Shown here in pieces: positions 22,801 through 33,479 of a stretch of 64,000 nt of DNA. Every line of letters begins with the position of its first letter. Position 1 is the first letter of the stretch. A model generated the notes under the pieces. That model was given only the letters and a program-made list of their open reading frames with translations. It was not told the origin of the DNA and made no database searches. Origin of the DNA: Aplysia californica (lineage: Eukaryota; Mollusca; Gastropoda; Aplysiida; Aplysiidae); NCBI RefSeq assembly GCF_000002075.1, contig NW_004797271.1, positions 2,714,488-2,778,487 on the forward strand, in the 5' to 3' direction. A program made the position numbers and the translations under genes.

Positions 22801-25800
22801 AGGGGGGGGGAAGCAGACTTTTAAGCAATTTTAGTCTACTAAACCTTATATCTGTTTTATAATACCCAGGAAAGGAATTCTGAATGTTTAAAGATGTAAA
22901 AACAAAACATTTTTTTAAAGTGATTTAAATCACTGAATTTTATTTTTAAAATCAAGTTGATTTAAATTTTAACAAATCAACTGATTTAATTCGACCCTAT
23001 TTAAATCAACCCAACCCTAGTTTTCAATTATGAAAAAAAAAGTAAATTGAGAACTGTATTATTTTACAGTGACAGGGGGGGAAGCAGACTTTTAAGCATG
23101 ATTATATTAGTCTACTAAACCTTATATCCGTTTAAAATAAAACCAAGGAATGGAATTCTGAAAGTATAAATATGTAAAAACTGAATACATTTTTTTGAAA
23201 AGTGATTTAAATCACTGGTTTTTATTTTTAAAATCAAATTGATTAAAATTTTTAGAAAATCAACTGATTTAAATCAACCCAGCTCTGGTTTCAATTATTG
23301 AAAAAAAAAAAAGTAAATTGTATACTGTATTATTTTACAGTGAAAGGGGGGAAATCAGACTTTTAAGCATGATTATATTAGTCTACTGAACCTTATATCT
23401 GTTTTATGAAACCAAGGGAAGGAATTCTGAATGTTGAAATGTGTAAAAACCGAATAAAATTTTTTTTTTTTTTAAGTGATTTAAATTTTTAAAAATCAAC
23501 TGATTTAAATCAACCCAACCCTGGTGACTAACTTTAACAAATTTGATCAAATTTTAAACAACTACCATTTTCTTAAAAATTGACTGAGAGGTTAAAGAAT
23601 GGTACCAAAATGCTCAGTGGATATAGGCCTTTCAAATGGAACTGATAAATTTGGCTTACAGCTACTTTGAAAATTTAGTTTCTGGTACCTACTGTGAGGG
23701 ACTCAACGTCCCAGTAAAAAAACGAGAAAAATTCGCCCTATGTGGGCATCGAACCCTCCTCCTCTGCGGGAAAAAGCGAAGCGCCAAGCAGTTGTGCCAC
23801 AGACGCAGGCAACTTTATGATGAAGACTACGTTAAAAGTACAAAGTAAAGACCTTTGAATATAGTCATTCTGCCCTCACTATTGAGGATTCTTTGCACAA
23901 CAAGGCAGAGATCCGCAATGGTCCTCCCCACGCCGTGCCTGGCTGAAACTGTCAGCTACTCTTCCAACTTGTTTTCTTCCTCCGTCTTGAGGATGGTCTT
24001 GGACTTTGGGGTGACAGGATACTTGTCGCGCACCTTAGGGTAAGATCAGATAAAACAAACTAGTCATCCACAAAGGACATTTTTGGTGACTATACCAGAA
24101 CAGCGACATTGTAACAAATATCCACAAGTGTCACAGAATCACACTTTACTGTGGTATATGATAAACAGACAATGTGCTCTTTCTCTTTCAGGTGCAACCG
24201 TGAACACCCTCTCTCACTATAAATCTCGCTGTCGTTCACTTTCTTTTTCTTCCTGTAGTGACTGATGGTTTGCTCGGTCAGGCGGCCGCACCTGCTTTTG
24301 TGAACCGAGACTTCTTACCGTTGGGAGCTTGGGAAGGGTCTTTATTGTTTTTTTAATCCATAGAGAGTGTGAGGTTGGTTCAGCTCCGGGGCTCCCCACC
24401 CGCCATCGAGCCCAACAAGGGGGCACATTGCTGGGATAGTCAGGGCTGTGCCAGGGCTACCCCGGAGTTATATTCTTTCCAAGAGTGCAAGGCCCTCAAG
24501 ATTGACCCAGTGTTTCGGCTCCCAACAGATTGAGTGGCATGGGCCGTGCCACCCTCCTGTCTAACAGGAAAACCTGGGCCAAAGAGGTGTGTTGGCGAGG
24601 GACAGTCCGTAGACTGATCTCACCTCAACCGCCAGGTGCCCGGTTTCCCTCCGCACAGGTCGCACCTTACGGTCAACGAGGCGCCCACTCTGTGGGATGG
24701 GTGATCTCTCATTTTGCTGCACATGAGGTCGGGGGTGGGAGAAAAGATAGAAAAAGAAAGAAGGAAAGAGAAGAGGTAGATACACCAAAGTAGGTGTCGC
24801 TTCCGGATTCCAGGGGGTTGGGGTCCATGTGCGACATCTCGCCTTTGAAGGAGTTGCATCTCCTGCAGACAAAGCAGTGGGTCTATTTATAATCCCCTGA
24901 CCCACTGAGACAAAATGTTGGCGAACAAATAAATGTTATGGGTTGTAGGCAATCTCTTCAAACAGGCTCCCAAATGCCATTTCTAACCCTCTAAGAGCAC
25001 TAAATTTCAATTTCTTCGGGAGCTTCGCCAGACCCCTGGCACAGTTTTCCTTACTTTTCAGCTTCAGCTGTTGGGAGCACTAGAAAATCTAAAATAAAGT
25101 CAGGATCTCAGTTGGGGGGAAAAAAATTGGGACTAGGTGAAACAAATCGGGATCAACGACAAATCACCCGGGTCACTGCCAAGCTGACTTATTTTCAGGG
25201 GTATCCATGTATATTCCCTCTGCGTGCGCCTGCCTGTGTGTTTTACCATTATTATTTTATTAATCCTGAAGTGTCAAGTCAAGCTCTCCTAGCCCACGTA
25301 TTTATTTTACGTCGCGCGCCTGTTAATTTAACATTCATTGTAGTGTTTTTTCGTCTAGGTCTTCAACTTCCTGAGCCACAAGTGTGAGCGCTCACACACC
25401 ATGAAGCGCAACCCCAGAAATATCAACTGGACTGTGCTGTACAGAAGGAAGCACAAGAAGGGTCAGATTGAGGAACAGGTGAAGAGGAGAACCAGGCGTA
25501 CCCAAAAGTTCACTCGTGCCATCACTGGTGCCACCCTCAGTGACATCATGGCCAAGAGGAACCAGAAGCCTGAAGTGCGTAAGGCACAGAGAGAGCAGGC
25601 CATCAGGTAATGTTGCATATGAGTAATGCGACTGCCACTAAGTCATATAAATTGAGTTATTGTGGATCTGTCACTCCTAGCAAGTGCTGAGATTTCTGCA
25701 ATTGTTTTGGAGGCGAAATGTTTTTTCTGTATTTCTGGATATTTTTGCTGATCTAAGAAATTGTGAGCTAGTAAAAATTTTAAAGGAAATATTGCTGGAC

Positions 25801-28800
25801 ACCCTGAACATTTTACTTGTTGGCCTGTCTGTGGTGGGGAATACACATTTTCATATTTCCCAATACTCATTTCGGTTTTCTATGGTTGGCATCTCTGGTG
25901 TACTCTTTTAAAAAGTACTGTCCTCCAGTTTTGTACTGCAAAGGATTTCTGCTCAATGGATTACAACCCTGTCAAGCAGTTCATGGTGAAGACTTACAAT
26001 CTGGCTGCTGCAAAACTTAAAGCTGATCGGTATCACCAATGGTAAAATGTGAAGTGCACGCCATGATGAATGTGTTTTTTTTTCTCAAAAAAATAATGGG
26101 GGTGGGGGTAAGAATTGTTTAGCTTTTGATATCTAAATAGTATATATGCCTGTGTAATCAATTTTATTTTTTTCTCTTTCAGAGCTTTCAAGGAAAAGCA
26201 GAAGTTGAAGGACGCCCAGAAAAAGGTCACCAAGGTAAGAGTTCAATCATGTTTATAGGTTTTGCACTTTTTATTGTGATGGCACATGCCAATTCTTAAG
26301 GTTTCAACACAAGTTCCTCATTTTGGGATATATTTTTTTTTTAACACATTACACCCTAAGGGCCTGGACGGGAAGTCCATTCCTAGATCCTAAGCAAGGG
26401 GAAAGAACCCACCTCCCCTGAATACTAGCCTTTAAAAAACACATTTTAAAAATACTAAACACATTCCAAAAATCCTGAAAAAATAAAAGTTAAAAAGAAA
26501 ACTGAATGTAGTTTCAGAAAAATATAACTTTANNNNNNNNNNNNNNNNNNNNNNNNNNNNNNNNNNNNNNNNNNNNNNNNNNNNNNNNNNNNNNNNNNNN
26601 NNNNNNNNNNNNNNNNNNNNNNNNNNNNNNNNNNNNNNNNNNNNNNNNNNNNNNNNNNNNNNNNNNNNNNNNNNNNNNNNNNNNNNNNNNNNNNNNNNNN
26701 NNNNNNNNNNNNNNNNNNNNNNNNNNNNNNNNNNNNNNNNNNNNNNNNNNNNNNNNNNNNNNNNNNNNNNNNNNNNNNNNNNNNNNNNNNNNNNNNNNNN
26801 NNNNNNNNNNNNNNNNNNNNNNNNNNNNNNNNNNNNNNNNNNNNNNNNNNNNNNNNNNNNNNNNNNNNNNNNNNNNNNNNNNNNNNNNNNNNNNNNNNNN
26901 NNNNNNNNNNNNNNNNNNNNNNNNNNNNNNNNNNNNNNNNNNNNNNNNNNNNNNNNNNNNNNNNNNNNNNNNNNNNNNNNNNNNNNNNNNNNNNNNNNNN
27001 NNNNNNNNNNNNNNNNNNNNNNNNNNNNNNNNNNNNNNNNNNNNNNNNNNNNNNNNNNNNNNNNNNNNNNNNNNNNNNNNNNNNNNNNNNNNNNNNNNNN
27101 NNNNNNNNNNNNNNNNNNNNNNNNNNNNNNNNNNNNNNNNNNNNNNNNNNNNNNNNNNNNNNNNNNNNNNNNNNNNNNNNNNNNNNNNNNNNNNNNNNNN
27201 NNNNNNNNNNNNNNNNNNNNNNNNNNNNNNNNNNNNNNNNNNNNNNNNNNNNNNNNNNNNNNNNNNNNNNNNNNNNNNNNNNNNNNNNNNNNNNNNNNNN
27301 NNNNNNNNNNNNNNNNNNNNNNNNNNNNNNNNNNNNNNNNNNNNNNNNNNNNNNNAATTGCTAGCTCTGCTGTGATGCATTTGGATTTATTGTCGTCTTA
27401 AACTCTCTGCCAGGCACTTTTTAGCCCAGCATTTGAAAAATGCCCGCTGTTGTGGCCCTAATTTTAAAAAAATCATTGTGTCCTTATCATTCAGTGTCCA
27501 ACAGTGAAACACCCTGCTCTTGGGTGCTTGGGAAGTGCTCTGGTGTGGCCTGCTCCTTCTTTCCTATCAAACATCTACTATCCCTCCTTCTCTTCTTTTT
27601 TTTTTTTTTTTTTTAAACTCTGGTGAGACCGGTAATCTTGGGCATGCTTACTAAAACAAAACGAAGTAACTATTTGGACTTGTGTCTGATTTTTAAAAAA
27701 TATATTCTGGCTCTGAATCGAGTCCAGCATGACGTCACTTCCGACAACGAAAAATGGTCCGATTAGGCAATGTATAGATCGATGAATTTACACAGCCAAA
27801 TATCTAGCATCTGTGTTTGTTGCCATTTTATTGTCCAAAAGTTGTCAATAATTTTCAAGCTTTAAGCTCTGTGTGACGACGTATATGGCAATATGTTGAT
27901 AGAGGTAACTTAATCTAAAATACCAGAATTTCTTGTGGTCTGTTTCAAGCATCCAGTAGATCATTTGTAGCCACAGAGAGTGTAAAAACGGGAAACATAA
28001 AGGTTTCACAACAGAATGAAATCAAAATTAGAACAGAACATAAACTAAAATTAACAGATAAGAACGTGTGTCCACCTATCCGAAGAGTGACCGTTTTAAC
28101 CCTAAACGTGTGTTATTCAAGAAAAAGTACAGGATATTACATGTAAATTATGAAATCACACACGAGGGGCCTGCCGTGTCAATACATGTACATGTATCTG
28201 GGTTTGGTGGAGACACGCTCTCACATAACGCTTTTTTTTTTTTAAGATAGGAACAGCATCAAATTAAATTATATTGACATTACGATAAATGCTAAAAACA
28301 GAAAACACATCAGAACAATAACAAGAAATTAAAAGAAAGAGCAATATAAATAGTATGTAAAGCACAAGACTTTTTTTCACATGAAAATAACAAATAAACG
28401 TGGGGTCAACAAGTAAGAAAGAGAAGAAGTGAAGCGGAAGTGTAAATAAGCTTTCTTTCTAAAAGTAAAAGTTCGGGGGGGGGGGGTTCAATTTTTTCTT
28501 CCCCGGCGGTGTTGTTTTTGGAGATATACAGAAATTCGCGGACCAAAAACTGCCAAAAATCGCGGCCGCAACAAACGCAGATGCTAGAAATATTACTCCC
28601 AGATTTCACTAATCTACCCTTGTTCCAAAATATTTCAGCATTTAATTTTGATAATGATTAAATTTGAGATGTGAGCCTTTTTTGGGGGTCCGTTTATACT
28701 TTCAGGCACTGGTTACAGTTTTTCCTTCCTCTTTCTTTCCTTTTAAATTTTTCTTCTGTAATTCAACTGATGTGCATGAATTCCGTTGTCATTGTTCAGT

Positions 28801-28930
28801 TCTTCTCTTGACTGCATAGTTCTATGTGTTTTTCCTTGTTTTACAGCCTGCCGCCACCAAGCAGCCATCCAGACAGAAGGCCTCCAAGAATGTCCAGAAA
28901 GCAGCTCCTCGTGTTGGAGGAAAGCGATGA
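13855..28930 (+). CDS. RPL24: 60S ribosomal protein L24 (eL24), complete, 5 exons
   Basis: Structural protein of the cytosolic large ribosomal subunit. Exons: 13855-13859, 14049-14124, 25359-25606, 26183-26234 and 28847-28930. All introns are GT-AG and all phases close, giving 154 aa (human about 157). Residues 1-65 form the L24e domain: [10 protein letters not shown] start, IYPGHGKR at 13-20, C6 and C36, [20 protein letters not shown] at 43-62. The conserved [19 protein letters not shown] segment follows, then a Lys-rich tail ending APRVGGKR. The first coding exon holds only ATGAG, usual for ribosomal protein genes. Intron 2 is 11.2 kb and loaded with transposons, and intron 4 contains an 823-bp assembly gap; both are unusually long for a ribosomal protein gene. 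A TOP-like start precedes it and AATAAA follows at 28941. The reading frame is intact, so this should be the functional copy. Confidence 0.97.
14200..15060. repeat. Dispersed motif array, consensus TGAAGAATNCCGGACC
   Basis: About ten copies of a 16-19 bp word in both orientations: near 14236, 14449 (minus), 14506 (minus), 14550, 14571, 14669 (minus), 14730, 14797, 14922 and 15039 (minus). Spacing is irregular (20-150 bp) and the sequence between copies is unrelated. The copies vary most at the N and near the 5' end; CCGGACC is the core. It lies in RPL24 intron 2, 0.1-0.9 kb after exon 2. Meaning unknown. Confidence 0.7.
15700..16040 (-). pseudogene. LINE ORF2 C-terminal fragment
   Basis: The minus strand encodes [16 protein letters not shown] then, after a frame change, [19 protein letters not shown] and [11 protein letters not shown] to a stop at 15778. 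This is the familiar end of non-LTR reverse transcriptases annotated in many invertebrates (WIGHVLRR..., TPEGKRKRGRPK.TWRRTVE). The stop and frame change show decay. The 5' part of the element is absent. Confidence 0.8.
17160..18972 (-). repeat. 378-bp tandem repeat (about five units) in the transposase tail
   Basis: Units start at repeated GGTACATGTC sites at 17386, 17761, 18139 and 18517, with a variant unit to about 18890. Spacing is 375, 378 and 378 bp, all multiples of three, so a 609-codon frame stays open across the array. Each unit encodes [46 protein letters not shown] and a Lys/Glu coiled coil. Copies are nearly identical, so the expansion is recent or homogenised. The leftmost unit is the most diverged. 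Confidence 0.9.
19244..19872. mobile_element. hAT-type non-autonomous element with 8-bp duplication
   Basis: GTCTATAG occurs at 19236-19243 and 19873-19880. The ends read TAGGGCTGTACC and TAGGGCTGGAGT inward, which fits hAT termini and the 8-bp duplication of that superfamily. Length 629 bp, no transposase. TCGATTAATCGA palindromes lie inside. It is inserted in the transposase tail region. Confidence 0.8.
20008..20030. repeat. Poly-G run
   Basis: An uninterrupted G tract of about 20 bases directly before the SINE head; its length may be unreliable in the assembly. Confidence 0.9.
20031..20470 (+). mobile_element. tRNA-derived SINE, full length
   Basis: The head has an A box (TGGCCTAGAGG, 20038-20048) and a B box (GGTTCAAATCC, 20081-20091). 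The body has CGGCCGCCACCCGGGCAAAA and GTTGCGCACGTTAAAGATCC. The tail (TGACCTTATGCAGTTGCGAG) ends in AACCAAAACAAAAC. The inverted copy at 40541-41046 has the same three parts. Pol III transcription with LINE-borrowed retroposition is the usual mode for such elements. Confidence 0.85.
21605..23690 (-). repeat. Unclassified repeat family R, copy 1 (contains a hAT insertion)
   Basis: Reverse-complement match to 35671-36694 over its full length (GGTACCAGAAACTAAATTTT to GTTTACGCTACCTA), interrupted by the element at 22380-23523. It also contains a GCGCGGGGTACACTACAGTA-type GC-rich block with a TATA-like word in copy 2. A conserved frame segment ([20 protein letters not shown]) is shared by all copies. 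The class is unknown. It sits in the intron of the pogo-like transposase gene. Confidence 0.65.
22380..23523. mobile_element. hAT-type element with internal triplication, 8-bp duplication
   Basis: GTGACTAA flanks it at 22372-22379 and 23524-23531, and copy 2 of family R has the undisturbed site. The ends are CAGGGTTGG and CCAACCCTG. Inside, a block of about 265 bp (ATTATTTTACAGTGA, GGAATTCTGAA, GATTTAAATCAACCCA) occurs three times in tandem (about 22740-23030, 23030-23290, 23290-23520), each ending in a copy of the terminal repeat. No transposase. Confidence 0.8.
23700..23820 (-). mobile_element. tRNA-derived SINE head fragment
   Basis: On the minus strand there is an A-box-like TGGCACAACTGCTTGG and a B box GGTTCGATGCC within about 55 bp, in a tRNA-like order. 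It lacks a clean acceptor stem. It adjoins family R, so it is judged SINE-derived and not a tRNA gene. Confidence 0.5.
24034..25358. other. End of RPL24 intron 2: unidentified moderately GC-rich sequence
   Basis: 24180-24910 is GC-richer than its surroundings and has short inverted words (GGAGTTGCATCTCCTGCAG), but I recognise no gene or known repeat. From 24910 to the acceptor at 25358 I see nothing beyond AT-rich intron. Confidence 0.4.
26533..27355. other. Assembly gap (823 N) in RPL24 intron 4
   Basis: A run of N. A TTAACACATTACACCC word lies upstream at about 26341, and a repeat may have caused the gap. Confidence 1.
27356..28846. other. RPL24 intron 4, distal part
   Basis: 27515-27655 is another TGGTGTGGCCTGCTCC LINE/SINE-like fragment. 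The rest (27680-28840) is AT-rich with a few homopolymers (G10 near 28477) and no recognised gene or repeat. The polypyrimidine tract and acceptor of exon 5 end it. Confidence 0.55.
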
Positions 28931-28940
28931 TTTTGATGAC

Positions 28941-28946
28941 AATAAA
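28941..28946 (+). terminator. RPL24 polyadenylation signal AATAAA
   Basis: A canonical AATAAA lies 11 bp after the RPL24 stop codon, implying a very short 3' UTR, typical of ribosomal protein mRNAs. Confidence 0.8.
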
Positions 28947-29707
28947 TGGTTATAAATATTTCCTGAGTATTTGTTAATTCTATGCAATTCTCTGTTCAGA
29001 CTGTGTTTGTCATGACTGTGGTGTCTTGTCATGATAGCTTTCCTTTGAGCATATTCTTACTGTTGCAATTTCAATGTTGACAGAAACACGTATGATAAAA
29101 GCACAAGCTGGTTACTTTTTGGGTTGAGTTTGAGAGGGTTCCACTTTCTGTCCATGGATCATATTTGTATCCAAATACAATGGATTTTATTTCCTTTGAA
29201 ATCTGACTCGATGAATTCAGTGCCCCTATCAACACTATTAGGCTAGCTCTGTCCTGGAACATAGGTGGAGTATGGACTGAGCCATGATCGAGATCTGGTT
29301 TTCACATATATTTTTCCCCAGGATGGCAATCAAAGAATCGGATTCTTGTGTGAAGCTTTAGGGTAACCGTTTTTATAACTGGAAATGAAGACCAAAATAC
29401 AGTAGTTCAGATGAAAAACTACTTTCACTTTATTGACCATTTGTTAGATGTGAGGTTTGCTGCAATACGGTGTTATAATTATGTAATCAAGTGGTCAATA
29501 CCTCTACTCTATATGTGTGAATTTATTCTTGAGCCAAAGTATTCACGTTTTGAAGAGACCCTGACTTTTGCTCTTTTTCCAAAAACTAGAAATAAATAAT
29601 CAAATGGATCTTGTAAACTCAAGCTTTACATGCCCACATGGAATGTAATTTCTTACTGCTGTGTCCAGTTGTGCGATTCAGCTCTGCAGCTTACTTTTGA
29701 AATTACC

Positions 29708-29875
29708 ATGGGTGGTTGGCAGGTGCTCTGGTGTGGTTTGCTTCTTCTTTCCTATCAAACATCTATCGTCCTTATATCCCCTTCTTCTTTTTTATGTTTG
29801 TTACTCTCTTGTAACACCTCTAATCTTCTGGCGCTCATATGACCAGTTGCGAATGCTGTAAAACCTCTACTAAAA
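29708..29875 (+). repeat. LINE 3'-end/SINE-like fragment
   Basis: Family of 3058-3228: CTGGTGTGGTTTGCTTC, CTATCAAACATCTATCGTCC, TTGTAACACCTCTAATCTTC, then the common tail GCGCTCATATGACC and GTAAAACCTCTACTAAAAC. It is downstream of RPL24; 28950-29700 before it shows nothing recognisable. Confidence 0.7.
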
Positions 29876-30179
29876 CTGTTGATCTATTGTTTTATGTAAA
29901 AGCCGATGGTCATGAAATATTACATCAGTCAGTCTAAAAAAAGAGTAAGTTGGAGGGTTTTAATTTGAGCCTGTGGGGCCCTTGCATCTAAGCCTTCTTG
30001 GGTCGACTTTAAAAAGTAGCCTACATGTTGTGCTGGCTACTGTATGCCTGAGTATTTGCTCAGGTCTAAGAGAGTCGTTCGTTTTTAATTTAGATTTAGT
30101 GAAAGCGTGTTTTCAAAATAGTGTACATTTGTATTTGAATTTCTTTTAAGCTTGCATCAACGCAATTTCGATCGTTTAG

Positions 30180-30340
30180 GAGACGGATCTTCAACCCTGC
30201 CTGTCATGGCCACACAGAGCTGAGAGGAATGCAATTATTACAGTCATGGCAGAAATGCAGAATTGAATCTCTCCCCACATGAGAATCAAAATAGGGTCTC
30301 CTGCATGCCATGGCAAAGTGCGTAAAAACTGCTACCAACA
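30180..30340 (-). repeat. Old tRNA-SINE-like remnant
   Basis: Matches 9785-9955 (CTTCAACCCTGCCTGTCA on the plus strand, CCCCACA... then a B-box-like ATTCAATTCTGC on the minus strand). Too worn to classify further. Confidence 0.4.
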
Positions 30341-30469
30341 TGTGTACACTCACACTAGCTGAGTTTTACAAACTTGCGAACAGGAAAATATAATTTTGTT
30401 TTGAATGTTGTTGTCACTTCAAAGACTGGACCCACTGGGTACCCCCCAAGCAGGACAACATAAAAGACT

Positions 30470-30605
30470 GCAGGTGCTGTGATCTGATTTGCTCCTTTTA
30501 TCTTTCTTTAATTTAAATCACTATCAACAAACATCTATCGTCCTTTTCTCTCCTTTTGGTGATTGTTACTGTTCTCTTGTTACACCTAAATCTTTGGCAT
30601 TATTA
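30470..30605 (+). repeat. LINE 3'-end/SINE-like fragment
   Basis: GGTGCTGTGATCTGATTTGC, CAAACATCTATCGTCC, TTGTTACACCTAAATCTTTG; a truncated member of the TGGTGTGGTTTGCTCC family. Confidence 0.55.
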
Positions 30606-30842
30606 CATATATAGTAGTGGGTTTTACGGCGCTTGCAACTGCATAATAAGGCAAGGTCATATGAGCGCCAAGGGGTGGGTGTCAACAGAGAAGTCTTTAC
30701 AGTACAGGGAATCAGACTTATTCTGCTCACCTCTAGCTTCAACAGCACAAGGTCTGCTTCAACTATCAAGGCACCCCGGAAATAACAGGTCACAGTCACA
30801 AGAGTGACAAACATACAAAAGAAGTAGAGGACAATGACAATA

Positions 30843-32411
30843 CAGTGGAGTCCACTTATAACGAGTCCTGAAATAATGAGAAGTCTGTTATAAAGACACT
30901 ATTCTAAAACCCCGTTTTTCCCCTTTTTTATCTTTGTAAATAAATTACTGCTATTGCACAGTCACGCGAGTCGGTTATATAGCGGAATAATGCTGCTGCT
31001 GTGCACAGCACAGACCAATTAAACATATAAAACCTCGCCAGTTGAGAAAGTTGTTGGTGATCCAGCGAAACAAGGAATGGGAGAGCCCACGCGAACCAAC
31101 AATGAAGGCCGGAGCGAATGAGTTGGGAGGGAGTGGCATGCGCAGACAAGCAGAACGCACCGCGTGATAGGCCAGCCCAGTCTAGATTATCTAGGCATAC
31201 TGTGCCTCTCACTTCTCTGGTGAGGGATGGAGAGGTCACAATGCTGTGATTGATAGATGGAGTGAATGTGTGACGTGCACAAGCAGACGCAACGCACCAC
31301 AGGGTGTGGTGGGGTGGGGAACAACACAGCGGGCAAGTTAACCTAGAGCCAGAGCCCCTTCTTTCTGATCGCCAAAGCCGAATTGTCAACATTGCTAGTG
31401 CTAGAGAATGAAAACTGATTCGATTTTTGATCAAGTAAGACCTAGAGATCATGTTGAACAAAATCATCATCAGGGGAGAAATCAAAGGGAAATAAACAGA
31501 ACACCAAACTCATAGATTAGGCCTACTTTACTATTTCCCTTGAATTTATTACAGTCCGTGCCGGCTTTAAGCACCTTTCGGACTCAAGCACGCTAAACGG
31601 CTCTTACCGAATTTTTGCTATATATAAATTACACGCCTTTAAGCATGGTAACTTCGGCTTCAAGCACGCTTCATTTACAAGACAGTCAATATTTTCATGA
31701 TGACCCATCGAAGTTCGAACACAGTTTACACCACAGCAGTGGAGTGTGACATTCAAGAGAAACACAAAGCACGCAAGTGATGGACACACACACTCACACG
31801 GGCGGAGAGGAAGGCAGAGAGGTGCAAGCGGACATAGGATCTAGCCTAGGCCTAAGGCAAAGCTACACACGACAAAAAAAAATAATAAAATACAAAGAGA
31901 GTCGGGGAGACGAGAAAGGGAGGCTGGCTGCGATTTCACCTTTGACCCTCGCTATCCATTAATCCTGATTGTGTATCACGCGCGAGGTGGGATGAAGGCG
32001 GTGGTATGAGTGGCACAGCAGGCAGTGGTACGCACAGGCAGTGTATTACAGTAGGCCTAGTGTGCTGTATCGTGACTGGCCGTCTAAATTAAGTGGTTTT
32101 TTATTTCCCATTCGACCACAAAACAAACAAGCGAACAAAAACTACCATGGCGGGTGTCTAAATAACAGTGCACTCTTTTGCGGGACCGCTATAGGCATAC
32201 TTACAAACCAAGGGAAATTGCACGGAAATAATCTGTGGATTATGTCTACTTCGCACTTAAGCACGCTTCGGCTTTAAGCACGCTTAAGCTTTCTCCCGAT
32301 GACCGTGCTTAAAGCCGGCATGGACTGTACTGGATCCCTAATAACGAAAATCCTGCTATAACGGACATTTCGCACCGGTCCCCTCCCTCTCGTTATAACA
32401 GGATTCCACTG
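30843..32411. mobile_element. TA-flanked TIR element (pogo/mariner type), middle layer
   Basis: Begins CAGTGGAGTCCACTTATAAC and ends with the inverse of CAGTGGAATCCTGTTATAAC, flanked by TA at 30841-30842 and 32412-32413. The length is about 790 bp without the inner element. No transposase is encoded; a 185-codon minus frame inside has no family features. Confidence 0.85.
31552..32327. mobile_element. TA-flanked TIR element, innermost layer
   Basis: Ends CAGTCCGTGCCGGCTTTAAG and the inverse of CAGTCCATGCCGGCTTTAAG, flanked by TA at 31550-31551 and 32328-32329; 776 bp. Inside, AAGCACGCT words recur near both ends. It has no ORF of note. It is inserted in the element at 30843-32411. Confidence 0.85.
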
Positions 32412-33479
32412 TAGTAAGGATTAGGAAAGGAAAAGAAGCAGTTCCCTGTTGTAGATCAGGCACAGTTATGAACGTGACATTGATGAATCAGCACATTTAC
32501 AATTCTACTATGTTTGAACGAGAAATGTCCCCCCTTTGGGAATGGCCTAAATACACTTCAGTCAGTGGCACTGCCCGGGGGGAGCCTTATTGACTTATTG
32601 TGTTGCAAGTGCTGTGAAACTCTTTACCAAGACTAAGTCTGAAGTGAAAGGAAATGTGTCCGAAGAATTTAATAAGTTAAGAAAGCCAAAAGAAAAATTT
32701 GATCCTTGAACCTCAGCATGGTGATTTAGGTGTTTTTTTTCCAACTACTATTACAATACTCGGTGGTCTTTTGGTAGAGATCACCTGAGTTTGGTAAATT
32801 TCACTTTACTTACAATTTACAAAGGATAATCTGGAGAGTTAATGACCCTGGTTTGAATCCCTTCTGGGATATTTTTTACCTAGATCTAGTTTTTATTTTT
32901 TTGTGGGTATTTTCAAAGCAAGGCTCTCTGCCTTATTTGGAGGCCTATGCTCTTGCTATTGTACTCTATTATAATCCAAATAGGTGGGTTAACCCACAGC
33001 TTATCAAACCATACTGTACAAATTGTATGTATCCGTAGAGTACGGTAGACCGTAGAGAGTACATTGTATTGGTTCTACTTAGCCTTACTGCTGATAGTGA
33101 TACTTGTGTTTGTAGTGTATCACTACAGACTACAGTTACACGAATTCGCTTTCCAGGCTATTGATTTGAAGAGACTCATGAGCACCTCGAGAAGGGGACA
33201 GACACTCTGCTGAGGCAGCTGTACTGTGAGATCCATTATGGAGTATAAATGACTTTACTGATCTGCACAAATCAACACTAACTGCAGCATGTGGAATCCA
33301 CATATTTACAAATAAAACTGCTCAGAGTCTCAGTCAGACTGAAAAGCGTTTAATTTTGATGGGCACGGTACATGTATAATAATTATAATTGGCTACGTTA
33401 TAATTCACATACATTATGTAGATCAAGGGAGTGCTTATTTAGGCCACATATGGCCTAAATAAGGTCACCCCCCACCTAA

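Larger units (their letters stand above)
16840..24033 (-). pseudogene. pogo-like (DDE_1) transposase gene, decayed and split by insertions
   Basis: Three blocks read on the minus strand. 24033-23853 encodes a helical N-terminal region ([14 protein letters not shown], stop, [20 protein letters not shown]). A phase-1 donor at 23852 pairs with the acceptor at 21362, giving [17 protein letters not shown]. 21361-20530 carries the catalytic core: VFNADETSF, then in another frame [15 protein letters not shown] and [14 protein letters not shown], the DDE_1 signature. 19230-16840 is the C-terminal tail with basic coiled coil and Cys-rich end ([13 protein letters not shown]). A stop replaces the usual Trp after PGRS, and there is at least one frameshift. 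The intron is filled by family R, a hAT and a SINE-like piece; a hAT and a SINE lie between core and tail. No clean terminal repeats were found. Confidence 0.75.
30610..32590 (-). repeat. LINE/SINE-like repeat split by a nested insertion
   Basis: The two parts, 30610-30842 and 32412-32590, are colinear with 5238-5600 when the 30843-32411 insertion is removed. The outer repeat is therefore the oldest layer of a three-level nest. Confidence 0.75.

Noticed and set aside
24180-24910. GC-richer block, considered as rRNA or a CpG-island promoter
   Set aside because: No rRNA core sequence was recognised and no gene start is nearby; left unidentified.
26514-27380. 288-codon frame
   Set aside because: Almost wholly assembly gap.
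30928-31485. 185-codon minus-strand frame
   Set aside because: It crosses the middle element of the nested insertion and has no transposase or other family motif.
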